Origin: Eonycteris spelaea
Lineage: Eukaryota > Chordata > Mammalia > Chiroptera > Pteropodidae
Direction of reading: 5' to 3'
DNA length: 64,000 bases
Assembly: GCA_003508835.1 (NCBI GenBank)
Contig: PUFA01000006.1
Span: forward strand, 9,734,001-9,798,000
Each line of letters opens with the position of its first letter. Position 1 is the first letter of the stretch. Positions 54,001 through 64,000 of the stretch are shown here, piece after piece. A program made the translations under genes and the position numbers. The notes beneath the pieces are model-generated. The model was not told where the DNA came from and did not search any database. It saw only the letters and a list, made by a program, of their open reading frames with translations.

Positions 54001-55004
54001 AGATATTGTGGGGGTCTCGATCCACGTATCAGGCTAGATGATGGGTTAAGGGAAAAGTTGAGTTTTGTTCTCACATCCATTGAATAGAGGAGGTAAAGAT
54101 GGTGGTGATAATGAGGAGAGGCTTTGTCTTCATGAGTTTCTTTTTATTTAGCAGCCAAGAGTTAGCTGGGGCAATGACTCCTAGCTAGGCTCAGCTGTCT
54201 GGGTCACATGTAAATCTAAGTGTGCTGTGCAAAAAGCTGTCCACTCCCCATGGCCCAAAGCATCACATGAGCTTCCTGGAAGCACTGGTGGGCTTCGATG
54301 TGACTCCCAAAGGCTCCTTGGCTCATTCCAACTCCCGCCATCACTGCAGTAGAGGTGTCGCCTGGCTTTCTGTAACCTCTACTTCCCTTCTGATGGTGGC
54401 GCTCGCAGCCATTCTCAGGCGTCCCTAAGGCTTCAAAGGGGAATCATGCAGTTTGGCCACTCCACTGCATGCCACCTCATATTCCCTCAGCTTCCACTGG
54501 AAGGGGGTGATGAGCAGGACTACACTTCACAGCTGCCGGTCCAGTTCGTGCTGCCTTTACTCGTGTCCATCTATACCACATCAAGCAGAAGATACACCTT
54601 CATGTTCTGATGTAAAGGCTGTCGGGCTCCCCAAGCTGTCTGTGCCTATTTGAGTTTTCACCAAATTGTGTGTTATTGGTGGGGTGACAATATGTCCTGC
54701 TTTGCCTGGGGCAGTCCCAGCTTTCCCTTGGTTCTCCCAGTGTAATTATTAATAGCATGCCCTTTTACTCTCAAAAGTATCCTAGTATGAGCAATAAATT
54801 ATACGATCGCTCTAGTTACTGATCATTTCACAGAGAACCTGGGAAAGGCCAGTTACTCTCAAAAGATCACAGCACCCTCCTTCCCAGACGCTGGTGCCAT
54901 TTTTCTTCTATCAGACTGATGACTGTTTTCTTAGCAAACCACCAGTCAGGTTAGTAATGGCCGTTTTCTCCATCCCTGTGAGTCACCACATCTTTAGAAG
55001 CTTT

Positions 55005-55165
55005 GTCTTCTTGAGGCAGGTCATTTAATCATTCTGAACCTCTCTTTCTTGATCTATTAACTGGGGGTACTGAACTCTTGTCATGCTAACCTCCCATTAC
55101 CCATGAATCAAAATAAGACCATGGATGTGAAAGCCTTCTGCAAACTTTAAACTGGAAAGTACAAT
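55005..55165 (+). repeat. MIR-like fragment
   Basis: 'cttgaggcaggtcatttaat' and 'cctctctttcttgatctatt' resemble a MIR core and tail. Confidence 0.55.
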
Positions 55166-55220
55166 AAAAATGTGAGGTTTCATTTCAGGAAAACCAGGAG
55201 TGTGGAAGGAATTACTATGA

Positions 55221-55421
<201 letters not shown>

Positions 55422-55669
55422 TAGGACGTGGACTTGGGTGGGGTGAAGCAGTCTCAGTTCTTCCGTGACTCAGTGACCAAAAGAACAGCAACCTTTGCCC
55501 CTAGTCTAAGCTTCATTCTTAGAGTCTTTAGGGCAGTTATTAGTTTATGGGGCAGTTCCTTAAAGTTAGTTGAATTTTATACATTTGCTTACTCAACAGA
55601 CAATTCTTGGACCAAACTTTATGTTTAAATGAGGGAGAAATCAGGCATAGGAAGCTAATCTAACCCCCT

Positions 55670-55673
<4 letters not shown>

Positions 55674-55715
<42 letters not shown>
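55674..55715 (+). repeat. (CA)n microsatellite
   Basis: A pure CA run of about 42 bases in a C-rich setting. Confidence 0.97.
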
Positions 55716-55717
<2 letters not shown>

Positions 55718-55769
55718 CTCCCCCGGCCCCCAGACTCTCTCCCATGGAGCTTGGCTTGTCTATGAAGCC

Positions 55770-55985
55770 CAGCAAAAGCACAGGCTTAGGAATGAGGAGA
55801 ACATGGATTCGAATCCCAGCTGTGCCACTTTCTAAATGGGCACCAGTTACCCCAACTCTCATTATCCCAGTTTGCTCACCTATAAAATAAGTAATGATGT
55901 GACCTCATTGATAGGATTAAAAGAGAGTTTACAAAATAGGTAGCACCAAGCAGATCGTCAATGTTTATTTCTTCCTTACTGGTCC
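55770..55985 (+). repeat. MIR SINE
   Basis: Plus-strand MIR ('ggattcgaatcccagctgtg', 'agtttgctcacctataaaat', 'ttgataggattaaaagagag'). Confidence 0.8.
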
Positions 55986-56585
55986 TAAGAGGCAGAGTCT
56001 TGGAGCATCCTGTCTTTCACCTGCAGGTCCCAACCTCTCCTTGCCCAGGAGAACGTCCATTTTGCTAGGGCCCATTCTAAGTGTGGTCCTATTCATTCGA
56101 CCACCCAGGATGACTTGTGTTTCCCTGTCCAGGGTAATCCTGCCACAGGAGATGCCATGTCTGGGGCCTGGGTTAAAGGGTCCTAATTTAACATTGTTGG
56201 TAGAGGGAGAGGAGGTTTAGGTGATGGAGAGCAGTGCCCTGGGCAGGGTCTTAAGGCACGTGGGAGAACAGGCCAAAAGCAGGGTGAAGGCACTTAATTG
56301 GAAGAGGACGGACCATTCCCCTGTTAGGGGACATGGGACCCTGACGGGCGAGGGGCATCATTAGGAAGGCAGAGAACACAGCTGAGCCTGAATTCTGAGC
56401 CCAGGGGCTCACGCTGCCACCCAAGGTTTCCAGAGGCTGCAACATAGTGTGTCCAGCTATATTTCAGTACAACCTAGAAAGACCCCTACCTTTGCCTTAA
56501 AGGAAAGTGCCCAGAACTTCTCAGGGTCCCATCCAGACCACCTCAGTTCCATTCTGTGTGTGTCCATCCCTGGGCCAGTTTCTAG

Positions 56586-59715
<3,130 letters not shown>

Positions 59716-62034
59716 CTCAGAAACCTGTATGCTTTCTCTATGTCCACACCAGGAATGGGAAAGGGGCTTGCCCATTGGCCTATGCCCAGCATATAATTTG
59801 AGATATAAGAACATAGAGGTGTTCTCCAATCTTACAAACCGGCCTCTCCAACCCCCTGGTTCTGTGACACAATTATCTTTGGAAATGTGGGAAGGCATGA
59901 TTTGCTTGACCATCTGTGACAGCATGGGCCTGTGCAGATGGAAGCCTCACTTGGTAATAGAAACTTAATAGGGTCAGCATTGGATGTTATGCAGATAGAT
60001 GCCCAGCTGGTCTCCAAAACGAATGAGCTTTATCCAGGTGAATGGGAGAGGATTCGCTGGATACCAGGATGCCCATGGCCTGAAAGAACTGAAGAGGGTA
60101 CCTAATAGGAGGGACCTGGAACAGCTTGAAGCCAAGACCCTGAAAGGTAGAGAATAGGACAGGGACCTCTGAGACCTTCCCCTGCAGAACTCTAAGGCTT
60201 TACTCAGCTGGTGGAGTGAGGTATCCCGGGTCTCTTGAGAAATTCACACGTTTTCTTTTACTCTCTTTTCTCTGTTCTTTCCAGTTTTGTGTCCTTCTCC
60301 AATATTTTAATTCAAGTCTTGAATGTTTCTTAGAATCTTCTCTTTATTTTCTTCTTCCAAAGATATACTTCCTTCTTAAACCTCTTTGTCATTCTACTGC
60401 CTCATTCCCAGGAAAAATTCACCTCTTCTCTTTGTTTTAGAGAACCGGTAGTTTTCTATTACCTGATATTCATCACGCACTGTCCTTTTATGATGGGAAA
60501 AACTGAGGTCCCCAATAGTATTTGAGAACTGAAATTCCGAGTAGCCAGGACCTAGTAGTTATATTTTTGTTTTGTGTACAATCTACAAAGAGGTGCAGAA
60601 GGGAGAGAATTAATTGCTATTGTAGAGGCAAATGGTTTTGAAGGGTACTGAAAAGTCATATCTACTGCTATGACTCATACTTAATGTTTATTTAATTGAA
60701 ATGGAAATGGAACAATATGCTTTCAAAAGTAATAAATTGCATATGATAAAAAAATAATTCTTCCTCTGTTGCAAGCGTACCTTAAATAAAATCAAGCTGT
60801 GCAATGAAAGAGAAATTAGAATGATTTTCTCTGTCTCCCTCTTCCTCTCCTGGCTTCACTTTTCTCCCCATTCCATTTTTTCTCCCACTATACTCTTTTG
60901 CTCTGGCTTTCTCTCTGCCTCTCCTGCTTCTATCCATCACTGACTTTCCAGTAAGGTGATCTCAGGTTACTAAGTTATGATCACCCACTAATACTGAGTT
61001 ATAGTCTGCTTGGTGTACAGGGAGGAGTGGGGAGAAATAAACAATATGACAGCCAAGATGAAATACTTCAAATTCAGTTTAATAATTATTTCAATTCTGT
61101 CCTTAAGGTCTTTTGTCGCAGCTGCTCAGATTTGTGGACATAGGCCCAAACAGCCTTCATTTCCAAGCCTCACATTCACTTCTTAAAAGCACATGTAGGA
61201 CAGGAGTTATCTGAGAAGAACATGAGGGAACTTACTAGAGTCATAGTAATGTTGTATAGTTAGGGGTTTGGGTATACAGGTGCCTGCATTTGTCAAAACT
61301 CAGCCAATGTACACCTAGGATTTGTATATTTTGTTATATGTAAATTTCCCTCCAAGGGGGGGAAACACATGTGATTATCTCACGCACATGTAGAATCTTA
61401 GTTCTGAATATGGAATGGGGATTCATCAGCTACTGCACAAGAAGATGGGTCTGGGGTATCCTAGGCTAGCCAGTTCTTCCCATTGCTTTTCCACAAGAGC
61501 CTGGCTTCCTGTAGGCACTTCATACACTGGGTTCCCCGAGGGATCTGGGATCTACCAGAAGCTATCTAACAGGAGTGCTGATAGATAGGGCGACCTCTCC
61601 TCTCCCAAACTTTCTGGCCATGTGGGTGCCCAGGGTCAGACCCAACCACAAAGTCATTTTAGCCCAAACAGGTAAAAGAAGAGTGCTTTGAAGTAGGCAG
61701 AGAACTCAGTTTACAACTATCCCTTTGCCTTGTCGTGATTCTTCTGGCCCTCGTCCATAAGAGGCACACTCCAGGTCCCATCCATCAATAAATACATAGG
61801 GATTTATTTCACGCATCTTAAGTGCCCTCGCCTACAGATGGGCTCTTGTGGGGCAAAAGAGGTGTGTAAAGCCCACCAGTCAGGAGATGCTATGCTCCTA
61901 TTTGCTGTAAGAGTCAGCCAAGCAGGAATTCAAAGAAGATGAGAATGATTTCAGGAGGGGAGGCAGGGAGAGCAGGGCTGGGGTCAGACATGAGCTCATG
62001 TAGCCCTGGGAGTTTGACCTCTACTTGGGCAGGC

Positions 62035-62245
62035 CTGGAGTCAGACTGGATTTGACTTGCATCCCAATTCTGTGGCTTACTAAGGGCACGTCTCTGGGCC
62101 TCCTAGCCTGCATCTTCACCTGTGAAATGGGATGTTAAGACCTGTTTCAAGGGACTGAGATGATGAGTGCGACATACTCACTCTAGCCTTGCTGATGGGA
62201 AGTGCTCAGTGAGTGTTGCCCCAATGATGATGGTATGAGTGGACA
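62035..62245 (+). repeat. MIR SINE
   Basis: Plus-strand MIR ('tggagtcagactggatttga', 'catcttcacctgtgaaatgg', 'agtgctcagtgagtgttgcc'). Confidence 0.8.
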
Positions 62246-62269
62246 GAGAGGAAGTAGGGAAGGAAGATT

Positions 62270-62680
62270 AAGATGGATGTCCTAGCAAAGCACTGTGTAC
62301 AATGCTGGGTATATAATGAGGAGTAAATGAATACAGATTGAATTTGAAAAGTCAAGAAAGGAGAGTGAAAGAGGACCACCTGAGAGGTGATCTTGAAAAG
62401 GACCAGGCCAAGACCTTGAAGGTCCTATATATAATGTCAGGATGATAAGGCGAGACTCCATATAATAGATGATAGGGACCCATCACTTCAAATTGCCAAA
62501 CGAGGAAACTCCATGATCCACAGAGAGAATTTAAGAACATAAATTGCCCGTGAGTGCAGGATGGACAGTGATAGCAGTGGCTTAGGGTAGGGAACAAGAG
62601 GGAAGCTATTGTGAGTCCAGCGGTGAGTGAGGGCCAGAGTTGGCCATAGGAGGCAAAGTGTGAGAGCCCTGGCACTGCTT
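62270..62680 (-). repeat. Possible L2 LINE 3' fragment
   Basis: A diverged stretch beginning 'agcaaagcactgtgtacaat' and including 'gaccttgaaggtcctatata' reads like a reversed L2 3' end. Weak, with approximate borders and no coding potential. Confidence 0.35.
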
Positions 62681-63139
62681 CCAGAAAGAGGCTGTCCTGA
62701 CCTTAAAAACACAACAGAAGAGAGAAGGCAGAGTCTCAAAGAGTGGGACTCTGAGCCTCCAAGCATCATTGGGATATCCCTCTGATAACTGCTCTCCTTC
62801 CTTCTTGCCCTTCATTTGCCTCTCTCCTAATTTCTTAGCCCTTGGGAAGTGTCTTCTTAGGGCAAGGAAAAGGGAAAGAAGTTGGGTCAGAGGCAAGAGT
62901 GATATGGGAGCTGCTCATACAGAGGAGTCTGGAGGCTTAGAGCCAAGGCTGGAGCAGCAACCTAGCTCTCCTGCCCCAAAGGCCTTCTGGGGAGCCCAGG
63001 GGGCAGGTAGCAGCCAGAGTTCTCAGATGATACCCACCTGCCGCCAAGGAGCTTTGGCCCGTGGAACCTCTGTGCCATATAAATATTCTAATTTTTTCTG
63101 TGCCCTGTGAGGTGATGGGGTTGGGAGGAGCTAGCCTAG

Positions 63140-64000
<861 letters not shown>

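Overview
The window is an internal piece of one large, intron-rich vertebrate gene, read on the + strand. Fifteen exons, all bounded by AG and GT, join into one open reading frame of 2,091 nt (697 codons) with no frame break. The frame encodes four successive CUB-sushi units, which is the signature of the CSMD (CUB and Sushi Multiple Domains) family. From remembered family sequences the paralogue is best matched to CSMD2 rather than CSMD1 or CSMD3. That choice rests on recall, not on a search. Neither the start codon, the signal peptide, the C-terminal sushi run nor the transmembrane/cytoplasmic end lies in the window.

The DNA looks like a placental mammal. It has long introns, many old MIR and L2 copies, L1M-type LINE fragments, MER5A hAT elements, an internally deleted Tigger1, an MLT1-type LTR and many microsatellites. 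I saw no Alu, rodent B1/B2 or other obvious lineage-specific SINE. A non-primate, non-rodent placental mammal is therefore likely, but I cannot name the order.

Layout: 1-1936 is upstream intron. Exons 1 and 2 (1937-2063 and 22574-22776, separated by 20.5 kb of repeat-rich intron) form CUB 1. Exon 3 (28050-28241) is sushi 1. Exons 4-5 (32883-33021, 36728-36915) form CUB 2. Exon 6 (44889-45083) is sushi 2. Exons 7-9 (46062-46178, 48445-48558, 55321-55416) form CUB 3. Exon 10 (56626-56829) is sushi 3. Exons 11-13 (57195-57319, 58172-58268, 59384-59488) form CUB 4. Exons 14-15 (63270-63388, 63874-63943) form sushi 4, and a new intron begins at 63944. Every domain boundary falls on a phase-1 intron.

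The encoded part is extracellular. In the family such CUB-sushi arrays belong to large type I membrane proteins of brain and other tissues, with proposed roles in complement control and synapse or dendrite biology. I found no second gene, no RNA gene, no CRISPR array and no undescribed multi-gene system. The most unusual non-coding structure is a roughly 400-bp AT/CA-rich inverted repeat at 52498-52902, which contains a duplicated block whose motif recurs once more about 360 bp downstream.
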